Shown here: positions 1 through 5,247 of the stretch, piece after piece
Layout: each line of letters begins with the position of its first letter
Position numbering within the stretch: the stretch's first letter is position 1
DNA from: Ktedonobacterales bacterium
GTDB taxonomy: Bacteria > Chloroflexota > Ktedonobacteria > Ktedonobacterales > JADMIN01
DNA length: 7,522 nucleotides
Direction of reading: 5' to 3'
Assembly (NCBI GenBank): GCA_015478575.1
Contig: JADMIN010000106.1
Location: 1 to 7,522, forward strand
Made by a program: the position numbers and the translations under genes
The notes under the pieces: generated by a model
Told to the model about the DNA's origin: nothing
What the model saw: the letters and a program-made list of their open reading frames with translations, nothing else
Database searches by the model: none

Positions 1-55
1 TCTCATCTTGCGCGTCTCTCATCTTGCGCGTCTCTCATCTTGCGCGTCTCTCATC
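1..55. repeat. 16-bp tandem repeat, about 3.4 copies, running off the left edge
   Basis: Three identical 16-bp units (plus strand TCTCATCTTGCGCGTC) lie at 1-16, 17-32 and 33-48, followed by a partial unit (TCTCATC) at 49-55. The window begins inside the array, so the true copy number is unknown. On the minus strand, the sense of the carA operon, each unit contains GATGAGAGACGCGCAA, which places an ATG and a GAGAG purine run in every copy (ATGs ending at 52, 36, 20 and 4). The unit length is not a multiple of three, so successive ATGs fall in different frames, and reading frames opened inside the array close after two units. The array starts about 54 nt after the carA stop, where a carB leader would be expected. 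A related CTCTTGCGCGTC occurs at 4695-4706 just upstream of pyrR. Confidence 0.95.
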
Positions 56-57
56 GT

Positions 58-229
58 GTCTTGCCAGGAGGCACACTCGTTGGCCACGCTCGCGGCGGGC
101 AGACCTGGCTAGCCCGCCCGCGCCGCCGGCTCCCCTGGCGTCGCGTCCTCCACCGCGCCATCGCTCGTCGTGAGGGAGATGGCGCGGTGGAGCCGTCCGT
201 CTTGCGGAGGCACGGCAGGGCAGACACCT
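58..229. repeat. degenerate direct repeat flanking the carA-tail hairpin
   Basis: Two related blocks flank the hairpin at 148-192. Block A has GTCTTGCCAGGAGGCAC at 58-74 followed by GGGCAGACCT at 97-106. Block B has GTCTTGCGGAGGCAC at 199-213 followed by GGGCAGACACCT at 218-229. The first parts match apart from a 2-nt indel, and the second parts match apart from a 2-nt insertion. Only the spacer between them differs in length (22 versus 4 nt). This looks like an old local duplication with indels. Block B is inside the carA reading frame, while block A overlaps its end and continues beyond the stop. Confidence 0.6.
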
Positions 230-1482
230 CGCACGATGCTGACTGATGGCTCATCCCGGTCACTCGCCATCCCTCCCATCGTCTCTCGCGTCATCTCGTG
301 TGGGTGCGCCAGAACGCGCGGTACCGCATCGCGCACAGCTAAGCCGCTCTCTTGCCGCGCCCGCACCAGGCAGGCGAAGCGGTCGAAGAGGTCGCGGTTA
401 TCTTCGGGGCCAGGGGCCGCTTCAGGGTGGTACTGCACCGAGAAGACCGGCAGCGTCTCGTGCGCCAGCCCCTCGACACTGCCATCCGAGAGGTTGATAT
501 GGCTGACGTAGAAGCCGCTCGCCGGGGGGAGGGTCGCCGCGTCCACCTGGAAGTTATGGTTCTGCGAGGTCACGGTGACGCGCCCAGTCCGCACTTCACG
601 CACGGGATGGTTAGCGCCGTGGTGGCCGAAGGGCAGCCGGCTCGTGCGCGCGCCCGCCGCCAGCCCCAGCACTTGGTGCCCCAGGCAGATGCCCATGAGC
701 GGCAGGCCCTCGGCGAGCAGTGCCCGCGTCAGCGCCACTAACCCCGCCACGCTCTCTGGGTCGCCTGGCCCATTGGAGAGTAGCACGCCGTCAGGGCGCA
801 AGGCGCGGACGGTGGCGCTCTCCACGGGATGGGGCGCGACCACGACTTCCAGCCCACGCTCGGCCAGGCAGCGCGCAATGGTGTGCTTGTAGCCCGTATC
901 AATCAGCAGCACACGCGGCGCCCCCGGCCCCACGCGCGCGTGCGGCCAGTGCTCATCGCCAGCGGAGGCGACCTCGGCCACGACATCCAGGTCCGAGACG
1001 GTGCGCACCCGTCCCGCCTCGGCGACCAGCGCCGCGATATCCGGCGTCTCACCCTCAGCATAGGCGCGGAGGATGCCGCGTAAGGTGCCGTGCGCGCGTA
1101 GGTGGCGGGTCAGGGCGCGGGTATCCAGATCGCGCAGGCCAGGAATGCCATAGCGGGCGAGGTAGTCATCGAGTGATTCGGCGGCGCGCCAGTTGCTATA
1201 CTCCTCGCAGCACTCGCGTACGATCAGCGCTGAAAGCCACGGACGGCGCGACTCCACATCCTCTTTGGCGATGCCATAGTTGCCGACGAGTGGATACGTC
1301 AGGACGACCATCTGCCCCCGGTATGAGGGATCAGTGCAGATCTCCTGGTAGCCTGTCATGCCCGTGGCGAAGACGACCTCGCCCCGCCGCCCCTGGCTCA
1401 GCGCCTCTACCGCGCCAAACGGGCGTCCCTCAAACCACGCGCCATCTTCCAACGCCAAGATCGCCCGCTGCTCCGTCTCCAT
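109..1482 (-). CDS. carA: carbamoyl-phosphate synthase small (glutaminase) subunit
   Basis: This subunit hydrolyses glutamine and passes ammonia to CarB for carbamoyl phosphate synthesis, the entry to pyrimidines and arginine. The frame gives 457 residues. The N-terminal CarA domain is clear: ALEDGAWFEG at about 10-19, then TGMTGYQEICTDPSYRGQ at 40-57 and YPLVGNYG at 63-70. The class I amidotransferase domain follows, with nucleophile Cys266 in GICLGHQ, TSQNHNFQV at 305-313, and His352/Glu354 in QYHPEA completing the triad. The ATG at 1482 is chosen because AGAGAGG sits 5 nt upstream; an in-frame GTG at 1488 would overlap that ribosome site. It is the last pyrimidine gene visible, 92 nt after pyrC. 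Oddly, CarA normally ends near FDRFACLVRAR (366-376), so about 80 low-complexity residues are extra, and the last part is encoded by a hairpin and a repeat. Function is certain; whether the tail is translated and useful is open. Confidence 0.96.
   Translation of the reverse strand: METEQRAILALEDGAWFEGRPFGAVEALSQGRRGEVVFATGMTGYQEICTDPSYRGQMVVLTYPLVGNYGIAKEDVESRRPWLSALIVRECCEEYSNWRAAESLDDYLARYGIPGLRDLDTRALTRHLRAHGTLRGILRAYAEGETPDIAALVAEAGRVRTVSDLDVVAEVASAGDEHWPHARVGPGAPRVLLIDTGYKHTIARCLAERGLEVVVAPHPVESATVRALRPDGVLLSNGPGDPESVAGLVALTRALLAEGLPLMGICLGHQVLGLAAGARTSRLPFGHHGANHPVREVRTGRVTVTSQNHNFQVDAATLPPASGFYVSHINLSDGSVEGLAHETLPVFSVQYHPEAAPGPEDNRDLFDRFACLVRARQESGLAVRDAVPRVLAHPHEMTRETMGGMASDRDEPSVSIVRGVCPAVPPQDGRLHRAISLTTSDGAVEDATPGEPAARAG
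148..192 (-). repeat. perfect 15-bp inverted repeat (strong hairpin) in the carA tail
   Basis: The arm at 148-162 (CTCCACCGCGCCATC) is the exact reverse complement of the arm at 178-192 (GATGGCGCGGTGGAG), with a 15-nt loop. In the minus-strand transcript this gives a very stable 15-bp, mostly G-C stem about 40 nt before the end of the carA frame. No U-tract follows, so it is not a standard intrinsic terminator. It could be a processing or stability element between carA and carB, a pause site, or the remnant of an inserted palindromic repeat. I see no second copy in the window. Confidence 0.85.
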
Positions 1483-1574
1483 GCGCACCTCTCTCGTGTG
1501 AACCTACCCCCCCAGCCCCCTCCCGTGCGCGGGCAAAGGGGAAGGGAGGAGCGCCTGATGGCGAATTGATATGC
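1483..1574 (-). repeat. pyrC-carA spacer with a GC-rich hairpin element
   Basis: The 92-nt gap contains an interrupted stem: CCCCT (1517-1521) plus CCCG (1522-1525), a TGCG loop, then CGGG (1530-1533) and AGGGG (1537-1541), with a 3-nt bulge. Runs of C on the plus strand (1507-1520) adjoin it. Such pyrimidine-rich hairpins, often mistranslated as Ser-Pro-Leu-Pro-x-x-Gly-Arg-Gly-like peptides, are common dispersed intergenic repeats in high-GC bacteria including Chloroflexota. Membership in such a family is an inference. There is no U-tract, so read-through into carA is expected. The carA ribosome site is at the 3' end of the gap. Confidence 0.6.
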
Positions 1575-2975
1575 CTATGTCCCCGCCTCGTAGACGACCG
1601 CGCCGCCGAGGATTGTCAGGCGCACGCGCCCGCGCAGAGTGACGCCAGCCAGTGGTGTGTTGCGCCCTTTCGAGGCGAAGCGCGCCGGGTCCACCACCCA
1701 CACATCATTCGGATCGAAGATGGTGATATCGGCAAGCGCGCCCGACCGCAGGGTGCCAGCCTCCAGCCCAAAGGCGCGCGCCGGGCGCTCGGTCAGCGCG
1801 GCGATGAGCGTGGGGAGATCCAGCCACCCGGCGTGGACCAGCGTCAGCAGCGCGGCCAGCGCCGTCTCCAACCCAGAGATGCCAAAGGCCGCCTCGGCGT
1901 ACTCGCCGTCTTTCTCCACTGGGCCATGTGGCGCGTGATCGGTCGCGATGGCGTCAATCGTGCCGTCGCGCAGGCCCGCGAGCAGCGCCGCGCCGTCAGC
2001 CGCCGGACGCAGCGGAGGATTGACCTTGGTGCTGGTATCGTAGCGCGGGCCAGGCGCCAGCGGCGGCAGGCCACTGGCGGCGAGCGCCTCGGCCAGTGGT
2101 CCTGTGCGCTCGCCCGCCACCCAGGCATCGGTCAACAGCAGGTGATGCGGCGTAACCTCGGCGGTCACGGGCAGGCCCGCGCGCTTGGCCTCGCGCATCA
2201 GCGCCACCGCGCCAGCGGTGCTGAGGTGGGCGGCGTGATAGCGCGCCCCGGTCAGCCGCACCAGCGCCAGATCGCGCGCCAGCATGATCTCTTCGCCCGC
2301 CGCGGGCCACCCTGGCAATCCCAGAAGCGTTGAGATCGCGCCCTCGTGCATCACGCCGGCACCGACGAGTTCTTCATCCTGGCAGTGTTCGACCACCGGC
2401 CGCCCCAGCGGCGCGGCGTATTCCAACGCGAGGCGGGCCATGCGGCTGCTGCCGACTGGCTGGCCATCATCGGAGAAGGCCACGGCGCCCGCCTCAGCCA
2501 ACTCGCGCATCTCGCTTAGCTCGCGCCCGCCCTCGCCCTTGGTGATCGCCGCGATGGGATAGATGCGCGCTGGGGCGTTGCGTGCCCGGCTCAGCACGTA
2601 CTCAAGCGCCACGCGCGAATCGAGCACTGGCTGGGTGTTGGGCATGCAGCAGATGGTCGTGAAGCCGCCACGCGCGGCGGCCTGGGCGCCAGTGGCAATC
2701 GTCTCTTTGCCCTCAAAGCCCGGTTCGCGCAGGTGGACATGCGGATCCACAAATCCCGGCGTGAGCACCCAGCCCTCTGGCAGCGCCCGCTCGCGTAGAG
2801 CACACCCATCCGTGCGCAGGCGCGCCAGGGCGGGAGCCACCGTCGCCTCATCGCCACTCGCCAGCACGCGCCCCTCAGCGACCACGACCGCGCCAGGGCC
2901 ATCCAGCCGTTGGCTGGGGTCCAGGATGCGCGTCGCGCGCAAGAGCAGCGCCTCCGCTGGCCGGTCCGATGTCAT
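1575..2975 (-). CDS. pyrC: dihydroorotase, class I (PyrC, amidohydrolase superfamily)
   Basis: This enzyme reversibly cyclises N-carbamoyl-L-aspartate to dihydroorotate, the third step of de novo UMP synthesis. The frame gives 466 residues. It has the class I signature GFVDPHVHLREPG (74-86), with metal ligands His79 and His81. Further metal and substrate residues are the aspartates of AFSDDG (166-171), His197 in VEHCQD, His250 in AHLST and Asp346 in ATDHAPH. Substrate-contacting MPNTQP is at 111-116 and KVNPPLRP at 317-324. The C-terminal beta segment (ADITIFDPN, then SKGRNTP) closes the composite barrel. The stretch at 285-315 between TPHHLLLTD and KVNPPLR seems about 20 residues longer than in Bacillus PyrC and is Gly/Ala/Pro-rich. 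The ATG at 2975 is preceded by GGGAGAGAG. The gene lies 75 nt after pyrB in the PyrR-controlled operon. The metal residues appear intact, so it should be active and not an ATCase-bound pseudo-DHOase. Confidence 0.97.
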   Translation of the reverse strand: MTSDRPAEALLLRATRILDPSQRLDGPGAVVVAEGRVLASGDEATVAPALARLRTDGCALRERALPEGWVLTPGFVDPHVHLREPGFEGKETIATGAQAAARGGFTTICCMPNTQPVLDSRVALEYVLSRARNAPARIYPIAAITKGEGGRELSEMRELAEAGAVAFSDDGQPVGSSRMARLALEYAAPLGRPVVEHCQDEELVGAGVMHEGAISTLLGLPGWPAAGEEIMLARDLALVRLTGARYHAAHLSTAGAVALMREAKRAGLPVTAEVTPHHLLLTDAWVAGERTGPLAEALAASGLPPLAPGPRYDTSTKVNPPLRPAADGAALLAGLRDGTIDAIATDHAPHGPVEKDGEYAEAAFGISGLETALAALLTLVHAGWLDLPTLIAALTERPARAFGLEAGTLRSGALADITIFDPNDVWVVDPARFASKGRNTPLAGVTLRGRVRLTILGGAVVYEAGT

Positions 2976-3050
2976 ATCGCTCTCTCCCTATCCCCGCGCC
3001 CTCGCACGGGGGTGCGGTTCGTCCTCTTCTGCCCAGCAAAAGGCCAGGGG
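2976..3050 (-). other. pyrB-pyrC spacer with small GC-rich hairpin
   Basis: The 75-nt gap holds a 5-bp stem with a GGGG loop, CGCAC (3003-3007) and GTGCG (3012-3016), next to C-rich sequence (CCCTATCCCCGCGCCC at 2986-3001). Its composition resembles the pyrC-carA spacer, so both may be degenerate copies of one intergenic repeat type; this is an inference. No U-run follows the stem and no PyrR loop is visible, so there is no second attenuator here. The pyrC ribosome site GGGAGAGAG lies at the downstream end. Confidence 0.45.
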
Positions 3051-4097
3051 TTAGGTCGCCACTATCTCCGTCGCCACCATCTCCAGCGCGGCCATGCGGA
3101 CCACGACGCCGTTGGCCACCTGCTCCTCGATCACCGAGGCGGGACCGTGCGCGACGCTGGGGGCAATCTCGACGCCCTCGTTCATTGGGCCGGGATGCAG
3201 CACGAGCGCGCCGGGCTGAGCCAGCGCCAGCCGCGCTTCGTTCAGCCCATAGCGCGCGGCATATTCGCGAAGCGTCGGCAACAGCCCCGCCTGCTGCCGC
3301 TCGCGCTGGAGCCGCAACGCCATGACGGCATCCGCCCCCTCCAGTGCCCGCTCAATAGATGGCTCGACCGTCACGCGGCGGGGCGCGCCGCTGCCGGGAA
3401 CGGGGCGCGCGGCGTAGAGCGCCGCGGCGGCGGGCGGCAGCAGCGTCGGCGGGCCACAGAGCACCACCGCCGCGCCCAGCGCCGTCAGCGCCCAGACATT
3501 CGAGCGCGCGACGCGGCTGTGCAGGATGTCGCCGAGGATGACGATGCGCCGCCCCGCGAGCGCCCCAAGATGCCGCTCCAGCGTGAAGGCATCGAGCAGC
3601 GCCTGGGTAGGGTGGGCATGCCAGCCATCGCCCGCGTTGACCACGCCACCGCGAAAGGCCCGCGCGATGAGATCCGGCGCACCAGCCAGGTGAGAGCGCA
3701 CGACGATGAGTGTGGCACCGAGCGCTTGGAGCGTCTCAACGGTATCGCGCAGCGACTCACCTTTGGTGACGCTACTGGCCGCGGCGGTGACGTTCACCAC
3801 CTCAGCACCAAGCCGCTTGCCCGCTAGCTCGAAAGAGACACGGGTGCGCGTGCTGTTCTCGTAGAAGAGGTTGACCAGCACGTGGCCGCGCAGGGTGCTG
3901 AGCGCGCGTGTGGACTGGCGGCGGGGGCGCTCATCCAGACGGCGGGCGTGATCCAGCAGCGCCCGCAACTCGTCCGGCGTCCAGTCATCAAGGTCGAGCA
4001 GATGGCGGCGCGCTGGCAGAGCCGCGGACACGCCGAGCATGCGCGTTCGCTCTTCGCTAGGCGGCGCTCCAGCAGGCGCCTCGGTGGATGGCAACAT
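3051..4097 (-). CDS. pyrB: aspartate carbamoyltransferase catalytic subunit
   Basis: ATCase condenses carbamoyl phosphate with aspartate to give carbamoyl-aspartate, the committed pyrimidine step. From the ATG at 4097 the protein has 348 residues. Carbamoyl-phosphate residues are visible in NSTRTRVSFE (81-90), the swinging-loop region SVTKGES (109-115, Lys112), Arg134, and HPTQ at 162-165. The aspartate domain shows GDILHSRVARSN (189-200), LRLQRERQ (261-268) and HPGPMNEGVE (301-310). This start follows AGAGAGGG by 10 nt and leaves 17 nt after the pyrR stop. The Met at residue 20 (4040) would give 329 residues, nearer the usual 305-310, but its ribosome site is weaker. Residues 1-28 precede conserved RHLLDLDDW and look unstructured. 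Longer in-frame starts would overlap pyrR and are rejected. The motif usually written RHP after the third strand reads RSH here (134-136); the catalytic Arg is kept. No pyrI-type regulatory gene is seen. Confidence 0.96.
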   Translation of the reverse strand: MLPSTEAPAGAPPSEERTRMLGVSAALPARRHLLDLDDWTPDELRALLDHARRLDERPRRQSTRALSTLRGHVLVNLFYENSTRTRVSFELAGKRLGAEVVNVTAAASSVTKGESLRDTVETLQALGATLIVVRSHLAGAPDLIARAFRGGVVNAGDGWHAHPTQALLDAFTLERHLGALAGRRIVILGDILHSRVARSNVWALTALGAAVVLCGPPTLLPPAAAALYAARPVPGSGAPRRVTVEPSIERALEGADAVMALRLQRERQQAGLLPTLREYAARYGLNEARLALAQPGALVLHPGPMNEGVEIAPSVAHGPASVIEEQVANGVVVRMAALEMVATEIVAT

Positions 4098-4113
4098 CTC
4101 GGCTCTGCCCTCT

Positions 4114-4686
4114 CTATTCCGGCTGGCGCGCGAGCAGCACGGCATCACGCCCATCGCACTCGCGCAGGCGCACGCGGATGCTCTCGCTTCTGGCGGTGGG
4201 GACGCTCTTGCCGACGTAGTCGGCACGGATGGGCAGCTCGCGGTGGCCACGATCCACCAGCACGGCCAGTTGCACCTTGCGCGGGCGCCCATAGTCGAGC
4301 AGGGCGTCAATGGCGGCGCGGGCGGTACGCCCAGTGAAGAGGACATCATCCACCAACACGACCACCTGGCCAGCCACCGCGAAGGGCAGCGGTGGGCGCG
4401 CCGTGTCTGGGCGCGTGCCGCGCGCGGGCAGGTCATCGCGATAGGCGGTGATATCCAGCTCGGTCACGGGCACGGTCGTCTGCTCCAACTCGCCGATCTT
4501 GGCCGCCAGACGCCGGGCCAGGGGGGCGCCGCGGGTGCGCATGCCGATAAGGGCGAGGTCGGTGGCGCCGGCGTTGCGCTCAACGATCTCATGGGCAATG
4601 CGCGAGATGGCGCGGCGCATCTCCTCTTCATTGAGGATGAGCTTTTCGCCCTCGCTGGCGCCCCTCACGTCGCTCTCATTGCTCAT
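4114..4686 (-). CDS. pyrR: PyrR, UMP-sensing pyr attenuation regulator / uracil phosphoribosyltransferase
   Basis: PyrR binds the nascent pyr leader RNA when UMP is plentiful, favours termination, and in many species also makes UMP from uracil and PRPP. The predicted 190 residues match the family length of about 180. The PRPP loop VVVLVDDVLFTGRT is at 108-121, and the characteristic VDRGHRELPIRADYVGK at 144-160 is nearly identical in PyrR proteins generally. MRTRGAPLARRL (49-60) corresponds to the nucleotide-site loop. ATG 4686 is chosen because AGAGAGGG lies just upstream and because the longer open frame (to 4839) would translate through the attenuator terminator. It is the first gene of the operon, 78 nt after the terminator T-tract, so its own expression is also attenuated (autoregulation). 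Residues 1-13 are a variable acidic extension. Nothing appears truncated. Confidence 0.97.
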   Translation of the reverse strand: MSNESDVRGASEGEKLILNEEEMRRAISRIAHEIVERNAGATDLALIGMRTRGAPLARRLAAKIGELEQTTVPVTELDITAYRDDLPARGTRPDTARPPLPFAVAGQVVVLVDDVLFTGRTARAAIDALLDYGRPRKVQLAVLVDRGHRELPIRADYVGKSVPTARSESIRVRLRECDGRDAVLLARQPE

Positions 4687-4763
4687 GCGGCCCTCTCTTG
4701 CGCGTCGTGCGCTCGCGCGGTCTCTGGTAGCGCGTCGTGCGGGGGCGTCTTGGCGCTGGACAG

Positions 4764-4806
4764 AAAAAAGGCCTTCATCCCCACCGCCCCCGGATGGAAT
4801 GAAGGC
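4764..4806 (-). terminator. intrinsic attenuator terminator of the pyr leader
   Basis: In minus-strand RNA, GCCUUCAU (from 4806 to 4799) pairs perfectly with AUGAAGGC (4778 to 4771). The pairing extends inward through UCC/GGG with one G-U, and CUUUUUU follows directly (T-tract 4769-4764). This is a canonical rho-independent terminator, yet it sits between the promoter and pyrR, which identifies it as an attenuator. The G-rich loop (GGGGGCGG) could also pair with the later GCCCCCGC (4740-4747), but that is speculative. Confidence 0.93.
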
Positions 4807-4859
4807 GCCACCGCCGCTGATCCGCTGGATTGCCGACACACTGCGTCACACGCCACTCC
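4796..4859 (-). promoter_or_regulatory. candidate antiterminator pairing in the pyr leader
   Basis: The 3' part of the PyrR loop, GGAGUGG (4859 to 4853), can pair with UCAUUCC (4802 to 4796), giving seven contiguous base pairs including two G-U. UCAUUCC overlaps the 5' arm of the terminator, and GGAGUGG overlaps the PyrR-binding hairpin. The pairing therefore excludes both, as an antiterminator must. I read this by eye without folding energies; a longer alternative may exist in the 50 nt between. Confidence 0.5.
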
Positions 4860-4880
4860 TTCCCAGCCTCGCGGGACTGG
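4853..4880 (-). promoter_or_regulatory. PyrR-binding loop (anti-antiterminator RNA)
   Basis: The minus-strand RNA reads CCAGUCCCGCGAGGCUGG followed by GAAGGAGUGG. Compared with the Bacillus pyr binding loop as I remember it (CAGUCCAGAGAGGCUG then AGAAGGAU), about 20 of 24 positions agree, including UCC, GAGGCUG and GAAGGA. It folds as expected: CCAG/CUGG, a bulged U, CC/GG and a CGCGA loop, with an outer CCA/UGG closing the purine-rich internal loop. Its position, about 16 nt after the inferred transcription start and before the terminator, fits a PyrR attenuator, and pyrR itself is the first gene downstream. When UMP-PyrR holds this hairpin, the antiterminator cannot form and transcription stops. 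Confidence 0.92.
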
Positions 4881-4902
4881 TCTTAAAGGATGTCTATTAG
4901 AA

Positions 4903-4911
4903 AGTATACCA
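4903..4911 (-). promoter_or_regulatory. pyr operon promoter with extended -10 element
   Basis: TGGTATACT on the minus strand is an extended -10 (TG-n-TATACT, 5 of 6 matches to TATAAT). The expected -35 position holds no good TTGACA match, which is tolerated by extended -10 promoters. Initiation would be near 4896, about 16 nt before the PyrR loop. A direct repeat CTATGG (4912-4917 region and 4920-4926) lies just upstream; its meaning is unknown. Local sequence is clearly more A+T-rich than its surroundings. Confidence 0.75.
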
Positions 4912-5247
4912 TAGCCTCAGCCATAGGCATACAGAGGGGGCGGAATGGGGTACACCATATGGCGCGTCACCTCACTAGGCAAACCGCGTTGAACATCACG
5001 AAAGGCTCTTCCTGTCATGATGCACAATAGGCAAAGCAAATGCGGTCTCGCATGGGGCGGCGTCATCGCCGCACCCAAGCCCCGCACGTCACCTGTGGTG
5101 ATCTTCGCCACCGCGGTGCCCGCCGCGCGCCGCGGCCACGACCGGCCCCCCGCCGCACGCCCATCGTTCTCCTGGCGAGGAGAACGGCGATAGGTCAGCC
5201 ATGAAGCCAACCGGCGGATGCCGGGGGGTCTTTCAACGCATCAGTGG
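4912..5247. other. gene-free spacer between the amidohydrolase and pyr operon
   Basis: This 336-nt gap has no reading frame resembling a protein; open frames here are low-complexity and lack ribosome sites. The part at about 4980-5045 is less GC-rich than the rest and contains short A-rich tracts. The part at 5100-5160 is extremely C+G-rich. A 9-bp hairpin at 5165-5186 is listed separately. The low-coordinate end carries the upstream part of the pyr promoter. I see no tRNA, CRISPR repeat or riboswitch in it. Confidence 0.7.
5165..5186 (-). terminator. perfect 9-bp hairpin downstream of the amidohydrolase (terminator-like, no U-tract)
   Basis: CGTTCTCCT (5165-5173) and AGGAGAACG (5178-5186) are exact reverse complements around a 4-nt GGCG loop. 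The hairpin lies about 60 nt beyond the amidohydrolase stop and well before the pyr promoter, a natural place for a transcript end. No T-run follows on either strand, so intrinsic termination is doubtful. A 3'-end stabilising stem or a protein-binding palindrome are alternatives. Confidence 0.4.

Noticed and set aside
1..55. CRISPR array
   Set aside because: The 16-bp units abut with no spacers, so this is a simple tandem repeat.
425..441. T-box-like AGGGTGGTACTGCACCG on the plus strand
   Set aside because: It resembles the tRNA-sensing T-box core but is simply the complement of the conserved QYHPEA codons of carA. There is no specifier stem or terminator, and no plus-strand gene follows.
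1504..1701. 65-codon frame ending in PSPLPAHGRGLGG
   Set aside because: It is the mistranslation of the intergenic GC-rich hairpin plus the 3' end of pyrC in the wrong frame, a known annotation artefact pattern.
720..2333. 537-codon plus-strand open frame across carA and pyrC
   Set aside because: It is antisense to two well-supported enzymes, rich in Arg/Pro/Ala with no domain, and is expected from high-GC codon usage on the opposite strand.
4098..4436. Longer pyrB start overlapping pyrR
   Set aside because: The added residues are an out-of-frame reading of pyrR; the start at 4097 follows the pyrR stop with a suitable ribosome site.
4687..4839. 51-residue N-terminal extension of pyrR
   Set aside because: It would be translated through the attenuator terminator, lacks similarity to PyrR, and the ATG at 4686 has a good ribosome site.
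4917..5210. 97-codon minus-strand frame in the gap upstream of pyrR
   Set aside because: It has no ribosome site and no recognisable domain, its composition changes sharply along its length, and it ends against the pyr promoter.
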